From the NCBI RefSeq assembly GCF_050937815.1, contig NZ_JACDIJ010000004.1, positions 124,001 through 188,000 of the forward strand: a DNA stretch of 64,000 nucleotides, read 5' to 3'. Positions 34,977-43,253 of the stretch are shown one piece after another (positions within the stretch are counted from its first letter, which is position 1; the number at the start of each line of letters is the position of its first letter). A program made the translations under genes and the position numbers. This DNA comes from Treponema_C sp050937815. GTDB taxonomy: Bacteria > Spirochaetota > Spirochaetia > Treponematales > Treponemataceae. A model generated the notes under the pieces. That model saw only the letters and a program-made list of their open reading frames with translations. It had not been told where the DNA came from and did not search any database.

Positions 34977-35006
34977 TTGACAGATTTGCAAAACCGGGGT
35001 TACTAT
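34977..35006 (+). promoter_or_regulatory. Promoter for the LacI-regulated Tct operon
   Basis: TTGACA (34977-34982) is followed by an 18-bp spacer and TACTAT (35001-35006); an alternative TATACT lies at 35004-35009. A palindromic operator lies about 55 bp downstream. Confidence 0.6.
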
Positions 35007-35061
35007 ACTTATGGATAAAAGAAACAAACGATTGCCGGTTTGGTTTTTTTCAAAATTAATT

Positions 35062-35079
35062 TAGGCAAACGTTTGCCTA
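35062..35079. promoter_or_regulatory. LacI-family operator upstream of the Tct operon
   Basis: TAGGCAAACGTTTGCCTA is an 18-bp perfect palindrome centred on CG, the standard LacI-family operator form. It lies between the promoter and the TTG start of the LacI-type gene. This position suggests autorepression as a roadblock together with control of the downstream transporter genes. Confidence 0.8.
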
Positions 35080-35095
35080 TTACAGGGAGTCGCTG

Positions 35096-36112
35096 TTGGC
35101 TAAATATGCAACGCTAAAAGATGTAGCAGAAAAAGCGGGAACAACACCCAGTACCGTCAGCTATGTCCTGAGCAACAAAAGCGGAAGGTATATCAGCAAA
35201 AAAACCCGTGAAAAAGTTATGAAAGCCGTCCGTGAACTCGACTACATAAAAAGTATAGGAGCGGCATCCTTAAAGGGCAAGGAAGTAAAACTGGTAGGAA
35301 TTCTTGTTCCGCAGTTCGAAAACCAGTTTTTTACACGCATAATCGTTGCAAGTGAAAAAATTCTCATGAAAGCAGGCTACGATTTGATTATTTGCGATAC
35401 CTTGGACAACCCGATAAGAGAACGTGATTTTATACGGCGTATGATAGAGCAGCGCGTTGACGGGCTTGTCGTCACACCTTCCCCTGAAGGCGGTTCGAAT
35501 ACGGCAAGGGTCCGCAGAATCGGTATACCGATGGTTGTGGTCGACAGACAGCTTGCCGGAGTCAATGAAGATTACTATCTTGTAGCAACAGACAACTATA
35601 AATGTAGCGAACTTGCTGCGGCAAACTTGCTTTCACACGGCCATAAAAAAGCCGCATTTATAGGATGGGACACGGGAATAAGCGATCTTCTTGAAAGACG
35701 TAGGGCGGCGCAAGATGTCTATCGCTCAAAAGGCGAATTGTTCATTGAAGAAGACGATTTGAGCGACGAAGGTGGAAAAAGAGCTGTGATGCGAGTAATG
35801 GAACAGCACCCGGATGTGACGGCATTTCTTTTCGGCTTTAACTTGCAGGCAAAGGGCGGAATCAAATATTTAACAAATGCCGGCAAAATAATTGGAAAAG
35901 ATATAAGCGTTGTTTTAATCGGAAGTCCCGAATGGGTGACAGCCGGCAACAATAATTTTACCCATGTTCATATGGGAGATGAAGAAGTGGGCGCCAGAGC
36001 GGCCGAGTTGCTACTCAAGCTTATTAAACGCGATGAGTGCCTGCCGTGTGAAAAAAAATTGGTACAGGCTTGCTCCTTAGTGGAAGGAGCATCTGTAGCT
36101 GATATAACATGA
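35096..36112 (+). CDS. LacI-family transcriptional regulator of the Tct operon
   Basis: The protein has 338 residues. It starts at TTG with AGGGAG upstream (TTG GCT AAA TAT). The N-terminal helix-turn-helix is ATLKDVAEKAGTTPSTVSYVLSN with the hinge region REKVMKAVRELDYIKS. The ligand-binding half is periplasmic-binding-protein-like (KLVGILVPQFENQFFTRIIVASEKIL; RVDGLVVTPSPEGG). It lies directly upstream of, and co-directional with, the tctC-type gene (24 bp), and a perfect palindromic operator precedes it. It probably senses a substrate or intermediate of the pathway encoded downstream. Confidence 0.92.
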   Translation: MAKYATLKDVAEKAGTTPSTVSYVLSNKSGRYISKKTREKVMKAVRELDYIKSIGAASLKGKEVKLVGILVPQFENQFFTRIIVASEKILMKAGYDLIICDTLDNPIRERDFIRRMIEQRVDGLVVTPSPEGGSNTARVRRIGIPMVVVDRQLAGVNEDYYLVATDNYKCSELAAANLLSHGHKKAAFIGWDTGISDLLERRRAAQDVYRSKGELFIEEDDLSDEGGKRAVMRVMEQHPDVTAFLFGFNLQAKGGIKYLTNAGKIIGKDISVVLIGSPEWVTAGNNNFTHVHMGDEEVGARAAELLLKLIKRDECLPCEKKLVQACSLVEGASVADIT

Positions 36113-36135
36113 TTTTTTTTCATTGGAGGTCGAAA

Positions 36136-37149
36136 ATGAAAAAAACAGTGATTTTCTGCTTGGTTTTGCTTTTTACTTTCAGCTTCGCTTTTGCAAGCGG
36201 CACGCAAGAAAAAAGCACATACCCGAATAAGAACATCAACATGACAGTTCCTTACGGAGCCGGCGGCACAACGGATTTGACAGCAAGAGCGCTTGCCAAT
36301 GCAATGGGAAAAGAGCTGGGGGTTACGATTAATGTTATCAATACTCCTGGTGCCGGCGGCTCTGCCGGAACGCTCAAAGTGCAGAATTCCGCAGTTGACG
36401 GATATGCTATGTTGGCAAACGGGATGTTGGCTTTTTGTACAATGCCTGTCAACGGTTACACCGACAAAACATTCAAAAAATGGGACATTTGGATTGCAAC
36501 CTATGCACCGAACGTAATTGTAGTTCCCAAAAACTCTCCTTTCAACAGCATCAATGATCTTGTCGAGGCAATTAAAAAAAATCCCGGTCAAGTGACAGCC
36601 GGAACGGCCGGTGTCGGATCCGGCGGACATTTCGGAGCGGAAGTGGTCAAAGCCGTTGCAGGTGCCCCATATAAACACATACAGTATGGCGGAGGCGGCC
36701 CGGCTTTTACAGCCACACTTGCCGGTGAAGTTGATTTTTGTCCTCAGCTTTTAGCCGAATACAAGGATGCCATCATCAAAGGAGATGTAAAAGCCCTTTG
36801 TATATTGAGCGACAAGGCTATTGAAATAGCTCCCGGCATTATCATTCCCTCCATAAAGGAAACATATCCGGAAGCTTCAAAGTATCTTCCGATGGGTGAA
36901 GTTACCGGAATCCTTATTCCCAATGGACTTCCCGAAGCGGATCTAAAAAAACTGGACAAGGCATTTGAAGTCGCTGTAAAAGATAAAGCATTTTTGGATT
37001 TTTGCGCTCTTAAGAGTTTCGTGGTTACCCCGAAGGGAAGAGAAGAATCACAAAAATTCCTAGAAGGTTTTGCCTCGAAGGCTTGCTACATCCTTTACGA
37101 TGCCGGTGCCGCAAAAATCAATCCGGCTGACTTCGGTATAAAACGCTAA
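36136..37149 (+). CDS. tctC: Tripartite tricarboxylate transporter substrate-binding protein (TctC/Bug family)
   Basis: The protein has 337 residues. ATG 36136 is chosen (TTGGAGG site, signal peptide MKKTVIFCLVLLFTFSFAFAS); an upstream in-frame ATG adds nine residues. YPNKNINMTVPYGAGGTTDLTARALA is the typical Bug/TctC opening, and the VINTPGAGGSAG and QYGGGGPAFTATLAGEVDF loops contact the carboxylate ligand in this family. It binds an organic acid in the periplasm for TctBA. A strong terminator after this gene probably keeps it more abundant than the membrane subunits. Confidence 0.92.
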   Translation: MKKTVIFCLVLLFTFSFAFASGTQEKSTYPNKNINMTVPYGAGGTTDLTARALANAMGKELGVTINVINTPGAGGSAGTLKVQNSAVDGYAMLANGMLAFCTMPVNGYTDKTFKKWDIWIATYAPNVIVVPKNSPFNSINDLVEAIKKNPGQVTAGTAGVGSGGHFGAEVVKAVAGAPYKHIQYGGGGPAFTATLAGEVDFCPQLLAEYKDAIIKGDVKALCILSDKAIEIAPGIIIPSIKETYPEASKYLPMGEVTGILIPNGLPEADLKKLDKAFEVAVKDKAFLDFCALKSFVVTPKGREESQKFLEGFASKACYILYDAGAAKINPADFGIKR

Positions 37150-37164
37150 GTCAAACCGCAACCG

Positions 37165-37214
37165 GCGGGACTGTTGCAAAGGTCAGTTACTTTTAAGACA
37201 GTCCCGCTTTTTTT
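37165..37214 (+). terminator. Intrinsic terminator between tctC and tctB (partial)
   Basis: GCGGGACTGT and ACAGTCCCGC form a perfect 10-bp stem followed by T7. Its position inside the operon, after the binding-protein gene, suggests attenuation that lowers expression of the membrane subunits and enzymes. Confidence 0.85.
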
Positions 37215-37231
37215 AACAGGTGTGTAAATAA

Positions 37232-37741
37232 ATGGACGATAAATACAAGGATTTTATTTTTTCATTCGTTCTTATTGCAGTCGGCTTGTTCGTTCTGTTC
37301 GGGGGAATAAGCATATACAAAGATGCCGCACAGATGCCCTATAGCATTCCCGAATTCGTTTTGTCGCCGGGATTTATGCCGGTTATATTGGGTGCTGCCC
37401 TTTTGTTTTGCAGTATTCTTTTGTTGTTTCAATCCTTGAAAGGAAGAGGAACATTAAAAGCCGCTTTTATCGATAACTGGAACCGGTTTTCCTCCCGGAT
37501 GAAGCCGGCTTTCAGCGAATATGACACTATCTCCATGGCAGTTGGAATCGCCATGATGTTCGTATACAGTTTTTTCCTTATAAAACTTTTACCGTTTTGG
37601 GTGGCTTCTCTCATATTTCTTGTCGGACTCATGCTTTTTTTGAAAGCCGCAAAATGGTGGAAGGTCGTTATAATAGCGCTTGCAGTAATAGGATTGACTG
37701 TATTGCTGTTTCAAATCGGCTTCCATGCGGCCCTACCTTGA
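37232..37741 (+). CDS. tctB: Tripartite tricarboxylate transporter small membrane subunit (TctB)
   Basis: The protein has 169 residues with four predicted membrane helices (FIFSFVLIAVGLFVLFGGISI; PGFMPVILGAALLFCSILLLF; VGIAMMFVYSFFLIKLLPFW; LIFLVGLMLFLKAAKWWKVV). Size, topology and position between TctC and TctA match TctB. It is the small, poorly conserved partner required for uptake. Confidence 0.87.
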   Translation: MDDKYKDFIFSFVLIAVGLFVLFGGISIYKDAAQMPYSIPEFVLSPGFMPVILGAALLFCSILLLFQSLKGRGTLKAAFIDNWNRFSSRMKPAFSEYDTISMAVGIAMMFVYSFFLIKLLPFWVASLIFLVGLMLFLKAAKWWKVVIIALAVIGLTVLLFQIGFHAALP

Positions 37742-37756
37742 TAGAGGAGTAGACAA

Positions 37757-39250
37757 ATGGCATTACAATACTTAGGACAAGCATTGATGACAGTCTTGAT
37801 ACCTTACAATATTCTGGTTATGACCCTGTCTATGGTTGCAGGTCTTGTAATGGGAATGCTTCCCGGACTCAGTGCAACAATGGCTATCGCCCTTCTTACA
37901 GGACTTACATATAATTTCCCCACGCAGTCAGCCATCATCTCTTTGGTGTCCGTTTATGTCGGAGCGATTTCCGGCGGCTGCCAAAGCGCAATACTGCTTA
38001 ACATTCCGGGAACGCCTGCAAGCGCCGCAACCGCACTGGACGGATTTCCGCTTGCAAAAAAAGGAGAAGGCGGACTTGCCATCTTTTTAGCAACAACTTC
38101 CAGCTTTTTGGGAACTTTTATCAGCGTCATATTTGTTTTAACTTTAACCCCGCTTCTTACCGCCTTCGCTTTAAAGTTTAAAAGCTGGGAGTTTTTTTTG
38201 CTTTCAATTTTCGGGGTTGTAATTTGCGGTTCGCTTACAGCACAGGGAAATGCCTTAAAGGGCTGGATAAGCGGAATTCTGGGGCTGATTGTAGCGCAAA
38301 TCGGACTTGATACCCTAAATACGTATCCCCGCTTCAGTTACGGGAACGTCAATCTTATGGCAAATATACAACTGATTCCCGTCATGATCGGACTGTTCGG
38401 TTTTCCCGAAATTATAGCGGCATTTAAAACGGAAACCGCTCAAGAAAGTATACGGGTCAGTAAATTTGAAATAAGTAGAGGATTTAAGCTAATCGGTAAA
38501 AATATTTCGGCGATTGTCCGTTCCGCTTTTATAGGAGTTGGAGTAGGTATAATACCCGGCGTCGGGGAAGACACCGGAGGATGGCTCAGTTATTGGGTCA
38601 GCAAATCGACAAGTAAGCATCCTGACTCTTTTGGAAAAGGAGAAACGTTGGGCATAATATCTGCCGAAACGGGGAACAATGCCTGTATAGGCGGAGCTAT
38701 AATCCCCGTTTTGAGTCTTGCAGTTCCCGGTTCAGCACCGGCGGCAGTTTTGCTTGCCGCATTTTTAATGCACGGCTATAGGCCGGGACCTCTTTTAATG
38801 ACAGAATCCCCCTCTTTTATTTACAGTATTTGCACGTATCTTGCTTTTGCATCAATTACCATGTGGATTGTTGCATTGTTTATGAGCAAAATGACTATAC
38901 GCATACTGGGGGTTCAAAAAAAGATTCTTATGCCGATAATTTTCACATTATGCGTCATCGGCTCCTATTTGATAAACTACAATTTATTTGATATAAAGGT
39001 AATGTTCGTTTTCGGCCTGATCGGAACGGTTCTTTCGAACCTCAAATTTCCGGCTGCTCCCTTTCTTTTAGGGGTAATACTCGGTCCGATGGCCGATTCG
39101 AATTTAAGACGCGGTTTAAATCTTTCCAACGGTTCTTTGTTGCCCTTGATAACTCAACCCATTTGTATTTTTTTCCTCGTTTTGATTTTACTTATGGTCC
39201 TTGCACAAACGGGATTGTTTAAATTGTTTGGGAGGAAACGTGGAAAGTAG
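37757..39250 (+). CDS. tctA: Tripartite tricarboxylate transporter large membrane subunit (TctA)
   Basis: The protein has 497 residues and about 12 membrane helices. Family motifs include GLVMGMLPGLSATMAIALLTGLTY, GGCQSAILLNIPGTPASAATALDGFPLAKKGEGG and GIIPGVGEDTGGWLSYW. It is the transport channel, driven by an ion gradient and dependent on TctC. A GAGG site precedes the ATG. Its last codons overlap the GTG start of the next gene by 11 bp. Confidence 0.93.
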   Translation: MALQYLGQALMTVLIPYNILVMTLSMVAGLVMGMLPGLSATMAIALLTGLTYNFPTQSAIISLVSVYVGAISGGCQSAILLNIPGTPASAATALDGFPLAKKGEGGLAIFLATTSSFLGTFISVIFVLTLTPLLTAFALKFKSWEFFLLSIFGVVICGSLTAQGNALKGWISGILGLIVAQIGLDTLNTYPRFSYGNVNLMANIQLIPVMIGLFGFPEIIAAFKTETAQESIRVSKFEISRGFKLIGKNISAIVRSAFIGVGVGIIPGVGEDTGGWLSYWVSKSTSKHPDSFGKGETLGIISAETGNNACIGGAIIPVLSLAVPGSAPAAVLLAAFLMHGYRPGPLLMTESPSFIYSICTYLAFASITMWIVALFMSKMTIRILGVQKKILMPIIFTLCVIGSYLINYNLFDIKVMFVFGLIGTVLSNLKFPAAPFLLGVILGPMADSNLRRGLNLSNGSLLPLITQPICIFFLVLILLMVLAQTGLFKLFGRKRGK

Positions 39251-40355
39251 CTTTCAAAAAGCGGACGGGATGAATTATGCCCCGATTTCAACAGGAATTG
39301 TACGAAAAGCAGTAGAAAAAGGGCGTTTTTTTTTCTCCGTTATCGGACTGGATCACGGACATATATCGGCTATGGTCAACGGTATAGAAGAAGCCGGCGG
39401 TACAATTTTAAATGTATATGACAAAGATCCGCAAAAAGTCGATGCTTTTATCAAAGCACATCCTTCGTGTCGCAGGGCTGCCGATACAGATAAAGTACTG
39501 TGCGATTGTTCATCTATGGTTCTCAGCGCCATAAGACCGGATAAAAGGTTCTATCTTGGAGAGGCCGTAATGAACGCCGGAAAAGATTTTTTTGTGGACA
39601 AGCCCGGCTTCCTCAAGCTGTCCGAAGTACAAAAAGTTCGGGAATTGTCCGAAAATACAAAACGCAGATATATCGTATATTTCGGAGAAAGAATCCATGT
39701 TGAAGGAGCAGTACTGGCTCAGCAAATGATAGATGAAGGGCGGCTTGGAGATATCGTAAGCATCCAAATACTCGCCCCTCACCGGCTTAATGCGGCAACT
39801 CGTCCCGATTGGTTTTGGGATGCGGAAAAAAACGGCGGAATTTTAACGGATATCGGATCGCATCAGCTTGAGCAAATTTTAAGCTATGCACATGCAAATT
39901 CCGGAACGATACTTTCCGCTTCCGTCGGCAATTTTAACAATCCTGCCCATCCCGATTTTCAAGATTACGGTCAAGTTTCATTTGTAACCGACAACGGTGT
40001 ACAGGGTTTTTGCAGGGTGGACTGGTTTACTCCAGACGGTTTAAAAGCATGGGGGGACGGACGGGTTTTTATTGTCGGCACAAAAGGGATTTTGGAAATA
40101 CGAAAGTATGTGGATGTCGCCGTTTCGGATATCGGCGATCACATCTATTTCGTCGATAATGAGGGAGAACATCATATTTGTGCGGCAGGGCGCACAGGAT
40201 ATCCGTTTTTCGGGGAATTGATTTTAGACTGTATCAATCGAACCGAAAATGCCGTAAGCCAAGAACATGTTTTAAATGCAATGGAACTTGCCTTGCAAGC
40301 TCAGGATATGGCAGTCTTTTATAAAAGGAGTATTAACGAAAATGAAAAACGGTAA
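39240..40355 (+). CDS. Gfo/Idh/MocA-family NAD(P)-dependent oxidoreductase (first copy)
   Basis: The protein has 371 residues. The GTG at 39240 is chosen because GGAGG lies 4 nt upstream inside the tctA 3' end; the longer frame begins within tctA and lacks a site. The Rossmann region is FFFSVIGLDHGHISAMVNGIEEAG. The motif that is EKP in most family members appears as DKPG (FFVDKPGFLKLS), with GGILTDIGSHQLEQIL later in the catalytic domain. The N-terminal GLDHGH replaces the usual GxGxxG. It probably oxidises or reduces a polyol, sugar acid or cyclitol delivered by TctABC. It overlaps the next dehydrogenase gene by 14 bp. Confidence 0.85.
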   Translation: MESSFQKADGMNYAPISTGIVRKAVEKGRFFFSVIGLDHGHISAMVNGIEEAGGTILNVYDKDPQKVDAFIKAHPSCRRAADTDKVLCDCSSMVLSAIRPDKRFYLGEAVMNAGKDFFVDKPGFLKLSEVQKVRELSENTKRRYIVYFGERIHVEGAVLAQQMIDEGRLGDIVSIQILAPHRLNAATRPDWFWDAEKNGGILTDIGSHQLEQILSYAHANSGTILSASVGNFNNPAHPDFQDYGQVSFVTDNGVQGFCRVDWFTPDGLKAWGDGRVFIVGTKGILEIRKYVDVAVSDIGDHIYFVDNEGEHHICAAGRTGYPFFGELILDCINRTENAVSQEHVLNAMELALQAQDMAVFYKRSINENEKR

Positions 40356-41394
40356 AACAGGTTTTGGAATAATAGGGCTCGGTGCCATATCAAGGTTTCA
40401 TGCAACGGCGATAGAACACATACAAGAAGCCCAATTGACAGCCGCATTTCACAAAGTTTCCGAAAAAGCACAATCCTTTTGCCGGGAACGTCAGGGAGTG
40501 CGCCCCTATGACAACCTCTCGCAGTTTCTTTCAGATCCCGATATCGACATCGTCACCGTCGGTACGCCAAGCGGCGCCCACATGGAAGTTGCAATAGCTG
40601 CAATGGAAGCCGGCAAGCATGTGATTGTCGAAAAGCCGATAGAAGTGACAACCGAAAGAATCGACAAAATGATTGAATGCGCCAAAAAAAATAAGGTTAT
40701 TCTCTCCTGTGTTTTTCAATCCCGCTTCCACGAAGGCCCCGCCTTAGTCAAAAAAGCAATAGAAGAAGGGCGTTTCGGTACGCTTACGATTCTCAATGCC
40801 CAAGTGAAATGGTACAGGAGTCAAGACTATTATGATAAAATCAGCTGGCACGGAACATGGAAGCTCGACGGCGGCGGAGCTTTGATGAATCAAAGTATCC
40901 ATGCCATAGATTTACTTCAATGGTACGGCGGCCCCGTAAAGGAAATTCTGGGGCAAACAAGCCTAATAGGACACAAAAATATTGAAGTTGAGGATACCGC
41001 CGCAGCAGTGCTGAAATTTACAAACGGTGCCATTGGGGTTATAGAAGGTTCAACGGCCGTTTATCCCGGATTCCTAAAAAAAATTGAAATATGCGGTACG
41101 CAAGGAAGTGTTGTTGTGGAAGAGGAGTCAATCAAATACTGGCAGTTCAAGCATGAAAAACCTGAAGACGATTTTATCAGAAAGAATTTTATAGATAAAA
41201 CGTCTTCAGGCGGCGGCGCCTCGGATCCGTCGGCCATAAGTTACAAGGGGCATGAAAAATGCTTTCGAAACGTTATCGAGGCAATCCGTAAAGGAATTGA
41301 TCCGGCCATTACAGCGGAAGAAGCAAAAAAATCGGTCGAAATAATTTGTGCCATATATAAAAGCTCGGCTACCGGCCGAAAGGTGCTTCTTTGA
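40342..41394 (+). CDS. Gfo/Idh/MocA-family NAD(P)-dependent oxidoreductase (second copy)
   Basis: The protein has 350 residues; ATG 40342 with AAAAGGAG. The Rossmann motif is GFGIIGLGAISRFHATAIEHI (GxGxxxxxH type). EKP is intact (HVIVEKPIEVTTERID), and the catalytic segment is WKLDGGGALMNQSIHAIDLLQWYGG with Asp and His in the usual places. It probably acts in sequence with the first dehydrogenase and the TIM-barrel protein, as in inositol, hexuronate or 3-keto-sugar pathways. The exact substrate is not readable from sequence. Overlaps at both ends (14 bp and TGATG) indicate tight coupling. Confidence 0.9.
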   Translation: MKNGKTGFGIIGLGAISRFHATAIEHIQEAQLTAAFHKVSEKAQSFCRERQGVRPYDNLSQFLSDPDIDIVTVGTPSGAHMEVAIAAMEAGKHVIVEKPIEVTTERIDKMIECAKKNKVILSCVFQSRFHEGPALVKKAIEEGRFGTLTILNAQVKWYRSQDYYDKISWHGTWKLDGGGALMNQSIHAIDLLQWYGGPVKEILGQTSLIGHKNIEVEDTAAAVLKFTNGAIGVIEGSTAVYPGFLKKIEICGTQGSVVVEEESIKYWQFKHEKPEDDFIRKNFIDKTSSGGGASDPSAISYKGHEKCFRNVIEAIRKGIDPAITAEEAKKSVEIICAIYKSSATGRKVLL

Positions 41395-42173
41395 TGAAAT
41401 ACGGTTTTTGCACAGGCTTTGCTTCTTCTCCCCTTTTTTCCGTCGAAATTTCGATGCCGGTTATCGTAAAAGAATTCGGTTTTGATTTTATCGAGTTTCC
41501 CGTTACGGGCATAAATGCCCTGTCGGAAGAAAAATTTTCCGATGTCGTCGCCCTTGTCCGAGAACTAGGACTTGAAAGCAATATCATGTGCAATTTTTTC
41601 CCCGGAAACTTAAATCTTTTTCGCGACAACCGGGACCGTATCGCCGATTATGTAAAATCCGCGTTAAATCGTGCAAAGGCACTAGGCGTATCGAAAATAA
41701 TATTCGGTTCCGGCGCATTCAGAAATCCTCCGCCGGAGCTTGACACCGATTGCGCCGTCCGCCGCTTTGTCGACTTTATAAAGACAGTCCTCTGCCCTCT
41801 TGCACATGAAACGGACATCCGTATCCTGCTGGAACCGCTTAATAAATCGGAGTGCGCTCTTGTAAACAGTTTAAAAGAAGGGAGTGCCGTTGTGAATCTT
41901 GTCGAAGACAGGCAATTCGGCTTGATGGCCGATCTTTACCATATGATGACGGAAAACGAGTCTATTGAAGATTTGAAGTTTTTATTTCCGCTTGTCGAGC
42001 ATATCCATATTGCAAATACGGCCAGAGCACTCCCTGCGGAAAGCTTGGATACCTATATTTTGCGCTGCCTGAAATTGATTGCTGAACTGGGATACGATAA
42101 AACGATAAGTTTAGAAACCGCAGCACTTCATGGAGCCGATAAAGCACTCGGTTTTCTTAAATCGCTTTTTTGA
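41394..42173 (+). CDS. Sugar phosphate isomerase/epimerase-like TIM-barrel protein
   Basis: The protein has 259 residues, from the ATG at 41394 in a TGATG junction (a TTG one codon earlier is possible). It resembles the AP-endonuclease-2/xylose isomerase-like superfamily (IolE/IolI, hydroxypyruvate isomerase, keto-sugar epimerases). Metal-ligand-type residues appear in IRILLEPLNKSE (Glu), LMADLYHMMTENES (Asp, His), HIHIANTARALP (His) and TISLETAALHG (Glu). It likely isomerises or dehydrates the keto product of the two dehydrogenases. It is the last gene of the Tct operon. Confidence 0.86.
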   Translation: MKYGFCTGFASSPLFSVEISMPVIVKEFGFDFIEFPVTGINALSEEKFSDVVALVRELGLESNIMCNFFPGNLNLFRDNRDRIADYVKSALNRAKALGVSKIIFGSGAFRNPPPELDTDCAVRRFVDFIKTVLCPLAHETDIRILLEPLNKSECALVNSLKEGSAVVNLVEDRQFGLMADLYHMMTENESIEDLKFLFPLVEHIHIANTARALPAESLDTYILRCLKLIAELGYDKTISLETAALHGADKALGFLKSLF

Positions 42174-42232
42174 AAATCATCCGTACCTTGAGCATAACAG
42201 TCTTGAACGGAAACTGCCGAATAGGGGCCGTT

Positions 42233-42255
42233 AAAAAAAGCGGATATCAGTCCGC
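42233..42255 (-). terminator. Terminator of the nucleoside phosphorylase gene
   Basis: On the minus strand GCGGA-CTGATA-TCCGC is followed by T7, 27 bp after the deoD stop. A longer imperfect GGGGCCG/CGGTCCCC pairing around it (42224-42270) may serve the convergent Tct operon. Confidence 0.75.
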
Positions 42256-42281
42256 CGTTGCCGGTCCCCTTTTTCCGAATA

Positions 42282-42983
42282 TCAAGCAGTCGCCGTATCC
42301 AAGGCAATTTCCATCATTTGTTTAAAGGTAAGCTGTCTTTCTTCGGCGGATGTCGCTTCGCCGGTTGCGATGTGGTCGGAAACGGTTAAAATCGCCAAAG
42401 CTTTGCGGTCGAACTTTGCCGCAAGGGTATATAATTCGGCAGCTTCCATTTCTATGCCCAATACACCGTACTGCGCCCATAACTTCCAATTATTGTTTTC
42501 ATCGTAAAACAAATCGCTTGAAGCGACGCTTCCCACATGGTGACTTATGTTTTTAGCCAATGCGGCTTTCCGCGCTTTTTCCAACAATTCAAAACTTGCA
42601 GTCGGAGCAAAATGCAAAGAGCCGAAACGCTGCGTCATCAAAGAAGAATCGGTACAAGCGCTTGAAGCAATAATTACGTCGCGTACCTTTGTGCTTTTGT
42701 GTACCGCCCCGCAGGTTCCGACACGGATAGCCGTTTGTACGCCGTAAAATTGGAACAATTCATTTACATAAATCGATAACGAGGGCTGTCCCATACCCGT
42801 TCCCTGCACCGATACGCGCTTTCCCTTATACATGCCCGTAAAACCGAGCATTCCGCGCACTTCGTTATAACATTGCGGATTTTCAAAAAAAGTTTCCGCA
42901 ATAAACTTTGCCCGTAAAGGGTCGCCGGGCAATAAAACCACTTGTGCAATTTGACCTTCTTTTGCAGCGATATGTGTACTCAT
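42282..42983 (-). CDS. deoD: Purine nucleoside phosphorylase, DeoD type
   Basis: The protein has 233 residues; ATG 42983 has a strong GGAGG site. It cleaves purine (deoxy)nucleosides with phosphate to free base and (deoxy)ribose-1-phosphate. Signature features: VVLLPGDPLRAKFIAETFF (phosphate site, Gly/Asp/Arg), RVGTCGAV, and VLGIEMEAAELYTLAAK with the ribose-binding Glu. The catalytic Asp is in TVSDHIATGE. The length and hexameric-type motifs fit DeoD. It is monocistronic with its own terminator. Confidence 0.94.
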   Translation of the reverse strand: MSTHIAAKEGQIAQVVLLPGDPLRAKFIAETFFENPQCYNEVRGMLGFTGMYKGKRVSVQGTGMGQPSLSIYVNELFQFYGVQTAIRVGTCGAVHKSTKVRDVIIASSACTDSSLMTQRFGSLHFAPTASFELLEKARKAALAKNISHHVGSVASSDLFYDENNNWKLWAQYGVLGIEMEAAELYTLAAKFDRKALAILTVSDHIATGEATSAEERQLTFKQMMEIALDTATA

Positions 42984-43079
42984 GTTAACCTCCGACACCG
43001 TTGTCTTTTTCAAAGACAGTGTATCAAAATATACGGAAAATTGTAATATGAAAAAAACGTTGTTTTGCAAAACCGTATA

Positions 43080-43109
43080 TTTACATATTTATGCAAAGTC
43101 CTGTATACT
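43080..43109 (+). promoter_or_regulatory. Promoter for the SNF-type symporter gene
   Basis: TTTACA (43080-43085), an 18-bp spacer and TATACT (43104-43109) give a long untranslated leader of about 140 nt before the ATG at 43254. No other gene is seen in this 270-bp gap. Confidence 0.5.
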
Positions 43110-43253
43110 GCCTATGTATTTTTTCGTACAACCGCACATAAAGGCTGCATGTTAACATAACATCCGTGTAACGTTATCATGTACGGTTTGCTTTGTAAAC
43201 TGCGCTGCAAGTATTTGCATGACGGCTCATGCGAGTTAAAAAAGGAGATCAGT

